Of a DNA stretch of 34,323 bases, positions 1 through 5,540 are shown piece after piece. The first letter of the stretch is position 1. Every line of letters begins with the position of its first letter. Both the position numbers and the translations under genes were made by a program. The notes under the pieces were generated by a model that did no database searches, was not told where the DNA came from, and saw only the letters and a list, made by a program, of their open reading frames with translations. Origin of the DNA: a virus; IMG/VR virus record IMGVR_UViG_3300024518_003235, positions 1-34,323 of that record. One strand, given 5' to 3'.

Positions 1-20
1 TATAGTTTTAGAAAGTTTTT
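1..20. other. Probable chimeric contig end
   Basis: These 20 bases are, with one mismatch, the reverse complement of positions 73-92. They differ from what precedes the same sequence at the other end of the contig (before 34198). The terminal duplication therefore begins only at base 21. The simplest reading is a fold-back or template-switch artefact at the end of the assembly, not real phage sequence. Confidence 0.7.
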
Positions 21-146
21 CTTAACAGTAAGGGGGGTACTGGAAATTCACCTATGCGTCTAAACTGTTCAGAAAAGCTTTCTAAAACTATAGATGCTAA
101 GATTGAAGATTTGAAGATAATAACGTCAATGGAAAGAGAAAACGCT
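21..146. repeat. Terminal direct repeat, left copy
   Basis: Positions 21-146 are identical to 34198-34323 (126 bp). The shared sequence lies inside one reading frame that continues correctly across the join, so this is the overlap of a circular or circularly permuted assembly and not a biological duplication. Removing one copy and the first 20 bases leaves about 34.18 kb. Confidence 0.9.
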
Positions 147-305
147 ACATTGAAATTGATGAATGATATAAAAGAAGAGATAAAATCATCAATAGAGTCT
201 GCAATGAGCAGCTCTAGAGATAAGACAAAGTGGAGTATGGAGATATTCAAATTTGCTATTACCGTGGCTACTCTTATGGGCTTTACTAAGTATATCTCAA
301 GCTGA
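21..305 (+). CDS. Membrane-anchored coiled-coil protein, C-terminal part (gene spans contig ends)
   Basis: This frame is the continuation of the gene that starts at 34096; the whole protein is 128 residues. The part here is charged and helical, rich in Lys, Glu, Ile and Asp, and ends with one membrane segment over about the last 22 residues (around FAITVATLMGFTKY). A short coiled coil followed by a C-terminal membrane anchor resembles XhlA-like or holin-associated phage proteins, but no diagnostic motif is visible and I do not assign a function. The internal ATG at 54 is not the start, because the frame continues upstream to a well-placed ATG with a Shine-Dalgarno at 34096. It is the last gene of the late rightward region. 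Confidence 0.75.
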   Translation, partial: LNSKGGTGNSPMRLNCSEKLSKTIDAKIEDLKIITSMERENATLKLMNDIKEEIKSSIESAMSSSRDKTKWSMEIFKFAITVATLMGFTKYISS

Positions 306-310
306 TTACC

Positions 311-339
311 TTTACTAAATAAAACCAATGATATATTAT
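311..339 (+). promoter_or_regulatory. Sigma70-like promoter giving a leaderless mRNA
   Basis: TTTACT at 311-316, a 17-bp spacer and TATTAT at 334-339. The expected +1 falls on or next to the ATG at 347. No Shine-Dalgarno lies in front of that ATG, so the transcript would be leaderless, as for lambda cI made from PRM. The -10 match is good and the -35 match moderate. Confidence 0.5.
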
Positions 340-346
340 TTGTTAT

Positions 347-544
347 ATGGCAAGTGACAAAGGTAATAAGGGTATAATAAAAAAAATACCAAACGAAAAG
401 CTCGAGAAGATAATAAACCTTCTTGGTGTTCGAGGTGCATCAAAAAAGATGGGCATCTCAACACAGGCTATGTACAAGAGTATAAAGAAAAGGGGGGGAG
501 CTTCTAGAATGATTTACACCTTCCCCTTAGAGAAAGAGGGTTAG
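347..544 (+). CDS. Small HTH DNA-binding protein (Cro/YdaS-like)
   Basis: The product is 65 residues and very basic. Residues about 18-48 form a helix-turn-helix, with EKLEKIINLLG, then SKKMGISTQAMYKSIKKRG as the second and recognition helices; the pattern resembles Cro/YdaS-type phage regulators. It is the best candidate in the genome for the protein that binds the 16-bp operators at 2794, 2866 and 4731-4760, but that is inference. The ATG has no ribosome-binding site and sits about 7 nt after a -10 element, so a leaderless message is likely. Its stop codon (542-544) overlaps the stop codon of the convergent RusA-like gene. Confidence 0.7.
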   Translation: MASDKGNKGIIKKIPNEKLEKIINLLGVRGASKKMGISTQAMYKSIKKRGGASRMIYTFPLEKEG

Positions 545-918
545 ACGTATTCTCTTGATTTGCATATGTGAAGCACGACCCTATTTTCCTTTCCCTTAAA
601 AGCCTTGTAAAGAACTGTTCCTACATATTTTATGCTGTCATCAGTGAGGATGCCTTCCTTTACGAGTGCATCCTCAATCATCTTTGACATGAACGAGCAG
701 TTTGAAGAGTCAAAGGCTCTAGACTTGAAATGAAAGTGAAAGCACAGGTCTACTGGGTAGCTCTCTATTTTTTCTTTTATTTTCAATGACTTGATAAACC
801 ATCTAAAATCAGTCTTCATATCTGACCTAATAGAGAAGTGTACTCCTGCATATATCTTATTAGTAGAGATCAATAGGTGTTTAGGTAATTCAGAGTCTAT
901 TATCTTTGTAGTTTTAAT
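541..918 (-). CDS. RusA-like Holliday junction resolvase
   Basis: RusA-family endonucleases resolve Holliday junctions and other branched DNA in phage recombination. The signature is the acidic stretch RAFDSSNCSFMSKMIEDAL followed by GILTDDSIKYV, matching the family pattern D-x-S/D-N, then DAL...G...DDS. No ATG opens this frame. TTG at 873 would cut off the first strand (SELPKHLL) that normally precedes the STN motif. An ATT codon at 916-918 lies 9 nt after a GAGGAG Shine-Dalgarno and would give 125 residues, near the usual 120. A nearby ATG (924-926) is in another frame and stops after eight codons. It is the last gene of the leftward recombination operon. Confidence 0.75.
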   Translation of the reverse strand: MKTTKIIDSELPKHLLISTNKIYAGVHFSIRSDMKTDFRWFIKSLKIKEKIESYPVDLCFHFHFKSRAFDSSNCSFMSKMIEDALVKEGILTDDSIKYVGTVLYKAFKGKENRVVLHICKSREYV

Positions 919-932
919 GCGTTCATTCTCCT

Positions 933-1211
933 CTAAATACTCTTTTTAGCAACGCGAACAGGTGGAAGCAGGATAGGGGTTTCGGATACATCATTTATCT
1001 TTTCTTTGTGTAAAATATCGAGAAGGCTTAAATTAGGCATATTCTCTTCTTCTCTAGCTCTTTCAATGTATCTCGCCTCTGCCTCAGCTAGTCTAATCAC
1101 TTTTCTATTGTGCTTTCTGCAAAAAACACGGGTTTTATTTCTCTGAATAATGTCCTTTGCTGTTGATGAATCTCGTGTTGTATATCCTGCATTAGCGTTT
1201 ACTGAATTCAT
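933..1211 (-). CDS. Small basic protein of unknown function
   Basis: The product is 92 residues and is not recognised. It is basic in the first two thirds (NKTRVFCRKHNRKVIRLAEA), with a predicted long helix (AEARYIERAREEENM) and a Pro-rich, basic tail. There is no membrane segment and no clear metal site. The start is supported by GGAGA about 7 nt upstream of the ATG. It sits inside the leftward operon between an unknown 132-residue protein and the RusA-like resolvase, so a role in DNA replication, recombination or takeover is likely but unproven. Confidence 0.65.
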   Translation of the reverse strand: MNSVNANAGYTTRDSSTAKDIIQRNKTRVFCRKHNRKVIRLAEAEARYIERAREEENMPNLSLLDILHKEKINDVSETPILLPPVRVAKKSI

Positions 1212-1233
1212 TTTAAATCTCCTTTGTTAGTTG

Positions 1234-1632
1234 TTATTGTATTGAGCAACCCATCTCATCAGCCGTTGTCATTCCTATCGCATAAGTGGCAATCTCCTTC
1301 AATTTATCCTTTTCTATATCCCTGATATCCATGAGGTCTACAAACACGTCCCTAAATTCAAATTTATCATAATAGGAAAAATGGTCTCTCAACATATCAG
1401 AAATTACATGCTCACTTCTCCTGCTTAGAGGTTTTGATAGTCTGTTTATTGAATCTAGATAATCTTTATTGCGCTCCGATAAATATGAAAGCCTATCAAT
1501 CTTTTGTTTTTTTCTTTTCAAGAAACCAAGTTTGGATATCTTGTCACCTGTGCGACACCCAAACTCTCTTTTTCTTAACAAATGAACAATGCTTTTATTA
1601 CAATCAATCCTAGTAGCTAAAATCTTATTCAT
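1234..1632 (-). CDS. Hypothetical protein, 132 residues, behind a hexamer repeat
   Basis: No family is recognised. The protein is helical and highly charged: a basic N-terminal half (LGFLKRKKQKIDRL, then ERNKDYLDSINRLSKPLSRR) and an acidic C-terminal half (DVFVDLMDIRDIEKDKLKEI). The ATG at 1632 is preceded at once by AGGATT and then by four perfect GGGTCA hexamers, so the repeat forms the whole ribosome-binding region. Its place in the recombination operon suggests a DNA-metabolism or host-takeover role only by context. Confidence 0.65.
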   Translation of the reverse strand: MNKILATRIDCNKSIVHLLRKREFGCRTGDKISKLGFLKRKKQKIDRLSYLSERNKDYLDSINRLSKPLSRRSEHVISDMLRDHFSYYDKFEFRDVFVDLMDIRDIEKDKLKEIATYAIGMTTADEMGCSIQ

Positions 1633-1635
1633 AAT

Positions 1636-1671
1636 CCTGACCCTGACCCTGACCCTGACCGTGACACTGAA
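1636..1671. repeat. Hexanucleotide tandem repeat (CCTGAC on + / GTCAGG on -)
   Basis: Four perfect copies of CCTGAC (1636-1659) are followed by two degenerate copies (CGTGAC, ACTGAA). On the coding strand this reads GGGTCAGGGTCAGG directly in front of the ATG at 1632, so each unit holds an AGGG-type core. Copy-number change would move or multiply the Shine-Dalgarno. It could also be a binding-site array or a simple replication-slippage product. Confidence 0.85.
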
Positions 1672-1699
1672 CGAGATAATAAATATGTGTTACCTATCA

Positions 1700-1879
1700 T
1701 TATTGCTTAAACTCCCTAACTGAATACTTTTTTAAAAGTGATTCTAAATCATGAACAAAATCAGATATGTTCTCAAAGGGGACTTTCCAATCTGAAGGGT
1801 AAACAGTAGATTCATTATTCTCATCTAAATGGTCGTTAGCAAACTCAAACAATACCTCACCATTCACTTCAATTTTCAT
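1700..1879 (-). CDS. Small acidic hypothetical protein
   Basis: The product is 59 residues when started at the ATG at 1879, which lies 6 nt after GGAGG. A GTG two codons upstream touches the Shine-Dalgarno and is a poor start. The sequence begins MKIEVNGEVLFEF, a beta hairpin, followed by an acidic loop (DHLDENNEST) and a helix (DFVHDLESLLKKY). No family is recognised. It overlaps the end of the preceding 45-residue gene by 11 bp, indicating coupled translation in the leftward operon. Confidence 0.7.
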   Translation of the reverse strand: MKIEVNGEVLFEFANDHLDENNESTVYPSDWKVPFENISDFVHDLESLLKKYSVREFKQ

Positions 1880-2006
1880 TGTCACCCTCCTTATTTATAG
1901 AATCAATAAAGTTTTCTGCGTCAGTAAAGAACCCTTTAATCAATGCGTCAGAATTAGCGAATGGCCCTCCTTTAACTGGTTTTACATTTTCCATTTCATC
2001 TTTCAT
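1869..2006 (-). CDS. Small hypothetical protein, 45 residues
   Basis: ATG at 2006 follows GGAGAG by 4 nt and opens a frame of 45 codons (MKDEMENVKPVKGGPF..., ending INKEGDNEN). Its start overlaps the stop of the upstream zinc-ribbon gene (ATGA), and its end overlaps the next gene, a tight chain typical of phage early operons. The sequence is acidic at both ends with a central helix (DALIKGFFTDAENFIDSI). Not recognised. Confidence 0.65.
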   Translation of the reverse strand: MKDEMENVKPVKGGPFANSDALIKGFFTDAENFIDSINKEGDNEN

Positions 2007-2122
2007 TTAACTCTCCTTTCAATATTCCAATATTTGCTCTTGCATCCAGGGCAACACTTAGGGGTATTAGATATCCTTTTAAACCATTTATAGTTACATC
2101 TTTTACATTCTAGTTCTTTCAA
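2003..2122 (-). CDS. Zinc-ribbon microprotein, 39 residues, TTG start
   Basis: The frame starts at TTG (2120-2122), 6 nt after a strong GGAGG, and reads KELECKRCNYKWFKR, then PKCCPGCKSKYW. The two pairs Cys6-x2-Cys9 and Cys24-x2-Cys27 make a compact zinc ribbon. It lies directly downstream of the ERF gene and overlaps the next start by 4 nt. Such miniature ribbons often bind nucleic acid or another protein; no specific function can be assigned. Confidence 0.7.
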   Translation of the reverse strand: MKELECKRCNYKWFKRISNTPKCCPGCKSKYWNIERRVK

Positions 2123-2124
2123 TT

Positions 2125-2634
2125 TTATCCTCCTTTTTGATTACATGGCCAACATCTAGCGTAGTCACCGTTTATTTGATTCCCACATGCGCATTTTCCA
2201 ACTTCTTCTACAGGTTCTCTACTTGATGTTGATTTTACAGGATCTTTGTGGCTGGCAGCGTGTCCATCATCATCCTCACTTGGAATTCCTAGAACACTTT
2301 GCCAGGAGTATCGACGGCAATATGTTATACACGAACCGTAACCTTGTGGATCTTGCTTTGGGCTAGCGACTAAAAGCTTTTGGCTTATCCATTCTCCACT
2401 TGTGTGCATAAGTATCGTTTCGACACCACACTTATTGTCTTCTGATAAGGGGAGTTGCGCTATAGAAAGTCCATTATTTGATAATGGTTCTCTAGAAACC
2501 TCTATTACCTCACTTAGTTTAGAGTAGTTTGATTTGAAAAAAGGGTTGTATGCGCTTTTCTTTGCCCCTGTCATTTCGCTCTGTGCCTTGTTCAGTGCGG
2601 AAGCTAGCTCTTTTATTGACTCTGATTTATTCAC
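2125..2634 (-). CDS. erf: ERF-family single-strand annealing recombinase
   Basis: ERF proteins anneal single strands during phage recombination and genome circularisation. Diagnostic segments are YNPFFKSNYSKLSEVIE (residues about 28-45), VETILMHTSGEWIS, and the block DPQGYGSCITYCRRYSW followed by LGIPSEDDDGH (about 95-124). The last 25 residues add a zinc ribbon (CACG...CWPC), which is frequent in phage homologues. The start is GTG at 2634, 7 nt after GGAGG; the stop of the upstream 44-residue gene overlaps it (GTGA). With SSB and RusA it forms a complete phage recombination set on the two early operons. Confidence 0.92.
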   Translation of the reverse strand: MNKSESIKELASALNKAQSEMTGAKKSAYNPFFKSNYSKLSEVIEVSREPLSNNGLSIAQLPLSEDNKCGVETILMHTSGEWISQKLLVASPKQDPQGYGSCITYCRRYSWQSVLGIPSEDDDGHAASHKDPVKSTSSREPVEEVGKCACGNQINGDYARCWPCNQKGG

Positions 2635-2765
2635 GTTCTCACCTCCAGTATTCGTTTAATTGATTTAATTATCTTTCTGGTCGTGCTAGGTTTAACTTTA
2701 TATACCGTGTTAAACAGTATATTCTTTATCTGATACCTGTTTATACCTATCTTCTTAATTAGCAT
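2631..2765 (-). CDS. Small basic HTH-like protein, first gene of leftward operon
   Basis: ATG at 2765 lies 6 nt after GGAGG and opens 44 codons. The product is very basic and helical: MLIKKIGINRYQIKNILFN, then VKPSTTRKIIKSIKRIL. The spacing of hydrophobic residues and the KIGINRYQIKNIL segment look like a minimal helix-turn-helix, but the match is only by eye. As the promoter-proximal gene next to the divergent operator region it could be an autoregulator. It overlaps the ERF start by 4 bp. Confidence 0.6.
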   Translation of the reverse strand: MLIKKIGINRYQIKNILFNTVYKVKPSTTRKIIKSIKRILEVRT

Positions 2766-2789
2766 GTTCACCTCCAATGTTGTCACTAC

Positions 2790-2819
2790 AGTATATTATC
2801 ATAATAACAGGAAAGTCAA
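2790..2819 (-). promoter_or_regulatory. Leftward early promoter
   Basis: On the minus strand TTGACT (2819-2814), an 18-bp spacer and TATACT (2795-2790), both 5/6 matches to sigma70 consensus. The operator copy at 2794-2809 fills most of the spacer and reaches into the -10. It drives the ERF/RusA operon. Confidence 0.75.
2794..2809 (-). promoter_or_regulatory. Operator-like near-palindrome, copy A
   Basis: TGTTATTATGATAATA read on the minus strand. It is one of four closely similar 16-bp sites (2794, 2866, 4731, 4745), each overlapping a promoter. The best copy (4745) is nearly self-complementary, as expected for a dimeric repressor site. Confidence 0.6.
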
Positions 2820-2842
2820 TAGCAATAAAAACCAATAAGAGG

Positions 2843-2871
2843 TTGACCAAAGTAAACATAAGGTGTATTAT
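2843..2871 (+). promoter_or_regulatory. Rightward early promoter
   Basis: TTGACC (2843-2848), a 17-bp spacer and TATTAT (2866-2871). The -10 is the first six bases of operator copy B. It is about 30 bp upstream of the first gene of the rightward early operon (ATG 2901). Confidence 0.75.
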
Positions 2872-2881
2872 TATGATAATA
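2866..2881 (+). promoter_or_regulatory. Operator-like near-palindrome, copy B
   Basis: TATTATTATGATAATA; matches copy A in opposite orientation, 72 bp away. The two copies point at each other across the divergent promoter pair, the layout of a phage early switch. Confidence 0.6.
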
Positions 2882-2900
2882 TAAAAAAGGAGGAAGAATT

Positions 2901-3305
2901 ATGGAAAAGATAGAGATGAGAAGTTGTGAGGAGATGATGGTAGAGACGCTATTAGAGGTTAAGATAAAGTGTGGTGATATTCAGGACTTGTTTGGTGAGA
3001 GGTATGAATTTGATGAATACTTAAAGGGTGTTGTATCGCAAAGCGAAGTATTTATAGATATGATAGATACTACCAAACTACTTGTTTATGGGTATTATAG
3101 GCATATGTATGAAATAGACAATGAAAACAATGAAGAGTCTGATGAGTTTAAGTTGGGGAAGAAAGCGGTAGTGGATGCTGTATTTATGGTTACAAATCCA
3201 AATGATATATTTGAAGCGTATCCAGACGACGAGGAGATAATGGATAAGGCAATGTCAGAGGCAGATGAAGAGTTTATACTACAAACAGAAGGAGTATCAA
3301 TATGA
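2901..3305 (+). CDS. Acidic hypothetical early protein
   Basis: The product is 134 residues and strongly acidic, especially in the second half (EIDNENNEESDEF, then AYPDDEEIMDKAMSEADEEF). No motif or family is recognised. The start has an excellent ribosome-binding site (AAGGAGGAAGAATT then ATG), as expected for the first gene after the rightward early promoter. Its stop overlaps the SSB start (ATGA), so the two are translationally coupled. Acidic early phage proteins can mimic DNA or bind host regulators, but nothing here proves that. Confidence 0.75.
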   Translation: MEKIEMRSCEEMMVETLLEVKIKCGDIQDLFGERYEFDEYLKGVVSQSEVFIDMIDTTKLLVYGYYRHMYEIDNENNEESDEFKLGKKAVVDAVFMVTNPNDIFEAYPDDEEIMDKAMSEADEEFILQTEGVSI

Positions 3306-3664
3306 ACACGTGTACATTTATAGGAAGGTTGGTTAAAGATCCAGATTTAAAAGAGAAGAAAGATTTTTCTTTGTATATGGTTAACATCGCTATTGATAGA
3401 AGCTATAAAGGAAAGGATGGCGTAAAGAAGACGGATTTTATTCAAGTTAGGTTTCTGTCAAAGCATATTACTGACTTTATAGGCAAGTACGTTAAAAAGG
3501 GTCAGCTAGTATCAATAGTTGCATCATTTCAGAATAACAACTATGAAAAGGATGGGGAGATGGTGTATCAGAACATATTGATGGGTAGGGAGCTTACAGT
3601 ACTTCAGTGGAATAAGAAAGAGGATAGTGCAAGTGAGATAGAATTAAAAGAAACACCGTTCTAA
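3302..3664 (+). CDS. ssb: Single-stranded DNA-binding protein
   Basis: An OB-fold SSB that coats single strands during replication and recombination. It opens with MNTCTFIGRLVKDPDLK, the usual N-terminal strand, followed by VNIAIDRSYK, KTDFIQVRFLSK and the VKKGQLVSIVASF strand. At 120 residues it has the OB domain and a very short tail ending ETPF, a weak version of the DDxPF tip that recruits partner proteins. It partners functionally with the ERF and RusA-like proteins of the divergent operon. Start overlaps the previous stop; the next gene overlaps its stop (TAATG). Confidence 0.92.
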   Translation: MNTCTFIGRLVKDPDLKEKKDFSLYMVNIAIDRSYKGKDGVKKTDFIQVRFLSKHITDFIGKYVKKGQLVSIVASFQNNNYEKDGEMVYQNILMGRELTVLQWNKKEDSASEIELKETPF

Positions 3665-4032
3665 TGGGACACTGTAGAACATGTACGTGTGAGCATATAG
3701 CGATAGAGCCACACGAGATGCATGAGATGCGTAAATATCCCAATAGAGTGTTCGACGCGATCTTTGGTCATTACAAGAAGGAGAGGCGTGGAAATCATAT
3801 GTCCACTCGTATCGCATATCGGTCTAATATTGATCTAGATGACCGATATGCACTTTACAATATTACACACGCTTACAATTGTTATGTTCTAACGAGTGAG
3901 TATAAAGATGGGATAGTTATGGGTTTAGCCAAGTGGTTTGAGCAGTGGGAAAACTTTGTTCCAGATGATTTGTATGAAACAGAGTTAAATGAAGACGATT
4001 TAGAAGAGTTCGAGCAGTTTTGCGGAAAATAA
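3664..4032 (+). CDS. Hypothetical early protein with N-terminal Cys cluster
   Basis: The product is 122 residues, not recognised. The N-terminus has HCRTCTCEH, a possible metal site, followed by a His/Met-rich segment. The middle (DLDDRYALYNITHAYNCYVL) and the acidic C-terminal helix (ETELNEDDLEEFEQF) look like an ordinary soluble fold. The start is coupled to the SSB stop (TAATG) and has no separate Shine-Dalgarno. An internal ATG near residue 46 is an alternative start if the Cys cluster is not real. Confidence 0.65.
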   Translation: MGHCRTCTCEHIAIEPHEMHEMRKYPNRVFDAIFGHYKKERRGNHMSTRIAYRSNIDLDDRYALYNITHAYNCYVLTSEYKDGIVMGLAKWFEQWENFVPDDLYETELNEDDLEEFEQFCGK

Positions 4033-4053
4033 ATATAAAAACAGGAGGTTGAA

Positions 4054-4584
4054 ATGGCGTATAAAAAAGATAAATATGAGAGAGAGCTTACTATATTAGA
4101 GGAGTCAATGTGTAGTGAGTTAGAAGATCTAGCTACAAGGATGTCCAAGCCTACTACACAAGCAAGAGATTTAATTATGAGTTTTCATTATTTAGATCCA
4201 GCTCCTAAGTTGTCAGAGATAAAAAAATTCTGTGACTTCTGGGTTAATCTTGAGAATATGCACAGAACATACCCGCAATGGTGGCAGTTAAGAAACTTCA
4301 TAAAGAGGCTTCCAGAAAGAAATACAAATAGAGAGATGGGGTGTATTGAAGTGGGTTGCTATGACGGATACATAGAGTTAATAAATAAAGATACAGGAAA
4401 ATATGAATTTTCTAGAAAGTGTAACTGTTATAACAAGAGCATGTTTAATAGCATAAAGGAAACGCACGTAAGGACAGAGCATCAAAAGTCTAGGCCTGTT
4501 ACATTGAAGCAGTTAGAGGATGGTCGTATATTGAAAGGTGAGAAGGTTAGAAAGGCTATACATGAGTACGTGGGAGGTTTTTAG
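4054..4584 (+). CDS. Hypothetical replication-region protein with Cys-rich insert
   Basis: The product is 176 residues. The N-terminal half is helical (EELEDLATRMSKP-like segment, then FCDFWVNLENMHRTYPQWWQL); residues about 97-127 hold a Cys cluster (GCIEVGCYDGYIEL, then FSRKCNCYNK) that reads like a rubredoxin-type zinc site. It sits right after SSB in the early operon, where many phages place a helicase loader or replication initiator, and no other replication protein is present. That placement is suggestive only; no P-loop or DnaC/DnaT signature is visible. The start follows AGGAGG closely. Confidence 0.65.
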   Translation: MAYKKDKYERELTILEESMCSELEDLATRMSKPTTQARDLIMSFHYLDPAPKLSEIKKFCDFWVNLENMHRTYPQWWQLRNFIKRLPERNTNREMGCIEVGCYDGYIELINKDTGKYEFSRKCNCYNKSMFNSIKETHVRTEHQKSRPVTLKQLEDGRILKGEKVRKAIHEYVGGF

Positions 4585-4587
4585 GGT

Positions 4588-4728
4588 ATGGATAGTGATA
4601 TTGTTGTATGTGTGTGTGGCAACATAAAAAGGGCTGTAAGCTTAACTATGAAATATATAGAGGTGGATGGCATTAAGTATGATCGTAAGTGTAGAAGATG
4701 CCATGGGCTTATAAAAAAGAAAGATTGA
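4588..4728 (+). CDS. Com-like zinc-ribbon microprotein, 46 residues
   Basis: ATG at 4588 opens a 46-codon frame: CVCG near the start, then YIEVDGIKYDRKCRRCHG and a Lys-rich tail. The layout Cys-x-Cys, a spacer of about 28 residues with a beta hairpin, and Cys-x2-Cys is that of Com of phage Mu, a zinc protein that activates translation of mom. There is no mom gene nearby, so only the fold is proposed. GGAGG lies 11 nt upstream; it is the last gene before a second promoter/operator. Confidence 0.6.
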   Translation: MDSDIVVCVCGNIKRAVSLTMKYIEVDGIKYDRKCRRCHGLIKKKD

Positions 4729-4753
4729 TATGTTATTATGATAATGTTATTAT
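4725..4753 (+). promoter_or_regulatory. Second rightward early promoter
   Basis: TTGATA (4725-4730), 17-bp spacer, TATTAT (4748-4753). It has the same architecture as the promoter at 2843, again with the -10 inside an operator copy. It lies upstream of the microprotein genes at 4782 and 4865. Confidence 0.65.
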
Positions 4754-4760
4754 GATAACA
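4731..4760 (+). promoter_or_regulatory. Operator-like tandem pair, copies C and D
   Basis: TGTTATTATGATAATG (4731-4746) and TGTTATTATGATAACA (4745-4760) lie 14 bp apart. The second is a near-perfect palindrome with only the two central-flanking positions unmatched. Both overlap the promoter at 4725-4753. Confidence 0.65.
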
Positions 4761-4781
4761 TAATAAACAAAGGAGTGAGCC

Positions 4782-4844
4782 ATGATACATATATTAAGTT
4801 TAGTTGGGGTTGTTGTTATTGCTATTGCTATTTTAAGTAAGTAA
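4782..4844 (+). CDS. 20-residue single-pass membrane peptide
   Basis: ATG at 4782 follows AAAGGAGTGAGCC and encodes 20 residues, MIHILSLVGVVVIAIAILSK, nearly all of which form one membrane helix ending in Lys. It has its own strong Shine-Dalgarno and is the first gene after the promoter/operator at 4725-4760. Phages use such peptides as superinfection-exclusion or toxin-like factors, but the sequence gives no specific function. Confidence 0.55.
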   Translation: MIHILSLVGVVVIAIAILSK

Positions 4845-4864
4845 TTAAAAAGAGGAGAAAATAA

Positions 4865-5038
4865 ATGAAAAATAGTAGGATTCGTTTGAAGACAAGTAGG
4901 CGATTGAAGGAAGCAGAGTTAAAGAGGAATAAAGAGATTATATGGGGTCTATTCTTTTGGGTTGTCACTTTTATGGTTGTGGTATCAGTGGGCTTTGCTG
5001 TTGTTAGGATGATGGAGAAGTTTATATTTGTATCGTAG
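4865..5038 (+). CDS. Small membrane protein, 57 residues
   Basis: ATG at 4865 follows AGAGGAGAAAATAA. The product has a very basic N-terminal half (RIRLKTSRRLKEAELKRNKE) and one membrane helix (LFFWVVTFMVVVSVGFAVV), then a short basic tail. The positive-inside rule places the N-terminus in the cytoplasm. Not recognised; grouped with the 20-residue membrane peptide just upstream. Confidence 0.6.
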   Translation: MKNSRIRLKTSRRLKEAELKRNKEIIWGLFFWVVTFMVVVSVGFAVVRMMEKFIFVS

Positions 5039-5079
5039 TTCTTGTAATTAACGTTACCGGACATAGAGAGGAGGGTTAA

Positions 5080-5262
5080 ATGAAAGTTAAATGGTATATA
5101 GATGACTCGTGCTGTAACAACAAAGTCCTACATACAACAGATGTTCCTGATGACGAATTAGAACAGTGTAATAGCCAAGAGGATCGTGAAATTTTGATAG
5201 ATAAATATGTTAGCGAAGACTTCTACAGTGAAGCGGCATACTGTATTGAATCTTATGCCTGA
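5080..5262 (+). CDS. Small acidic hypothetical protein
   Basis: The product is 60 residues, strongly acidic, with a beta-like start (MKVKWYIDDSCCNNKVLHT) and a helix (DREILIDKYVSEDFYSEAAY). No family is recognised. It resembles the small DUF-type early proteins common next to Lar-like genes. The start has GAGGAGGG 6 nt upstream. A 21-bp element immediately after its stop (5261-5281) recurs at 8293-8313. Confidence 0.65.
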   Translation: MKVKWYIDDSCCNNKVLHTTDVPDDELEQCNSQEDREILIDKYVSEDFYSEAAYCIESYA

Positions 5263-5295
5263 ACGTCTGGAAAGTTAAGTTATAAAGGAGCTGTT

Positions 5296-5505
5296 ATGAA
5301 GAAAAAGAAGCCATGCCCATTTTGTGGAGAATCTGATCGTAAAAAACTAAAGACATTAAAGGGACCCTGTCATCTTCAAATTGAATGTTTTACATGTAGA
5401 TCAAGAGGGCCATTAGTAGAATTTTATGATGAGTTAACGCCATATTGGAATTTACGATTTGAGCCTGAATGTCTGGAAATAAAGGTTAGCGGACATAGAG
5501 ATTAA
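5296..5505 (+). CDS. Lar-like zinc-ribbon protein (restriction alleviation family)
   Basis: The product is 69 residues and follows the Lar family layout: KKPCPFCGESDR at the start, IECFTCRSRGP in the middle and the conserved YWNLRF near the end. The two CxxC pairs bind zinc. Lar of the Rac prophage eases type I restriction by enhancing modification; many phage paralogues share the fold without a tested function. AAAGGAG precedes the ATG. It is the last coding gene of the rightward early region, directly upstream of the candidate structured RNA. Confidence 0.75.
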   Translation: MKKKKPCPFCGESDRKKLKTLKGPCHLQIECFTCRSRGPLVEFYDELTPYWNLRFEPECLEIKVSGHRD

Positions 5506-5528
5506 TAGAAGATTATTTTTTATTCATA

Positions 5529-5534
5529 TATAAT
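5529..5534 (+). promoter_or_regulatory. -10 element for the structured RNA
   Basis: A perfect TATAAT at 5529-5534 with no convincing -35. The expected +1 (about 5541) coincides with the 5' end of the closing stem of the candidate RNA. Confidence 0.45.
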
Positions 5535-5540
5535 AGTATT

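Noticed and set aside
8-328. Minus-strand frame of 106 codons
   Set aside because: It is antisense to the real coiled-coil gene, has no ribosome-binding site, and its end uses the chimeric first bases.
2790-2881. CRISPR-like repeat pair
   Set aside because: The similar sites are 16 bp, inverted, and sit on promoters; there is no regular spacer array.
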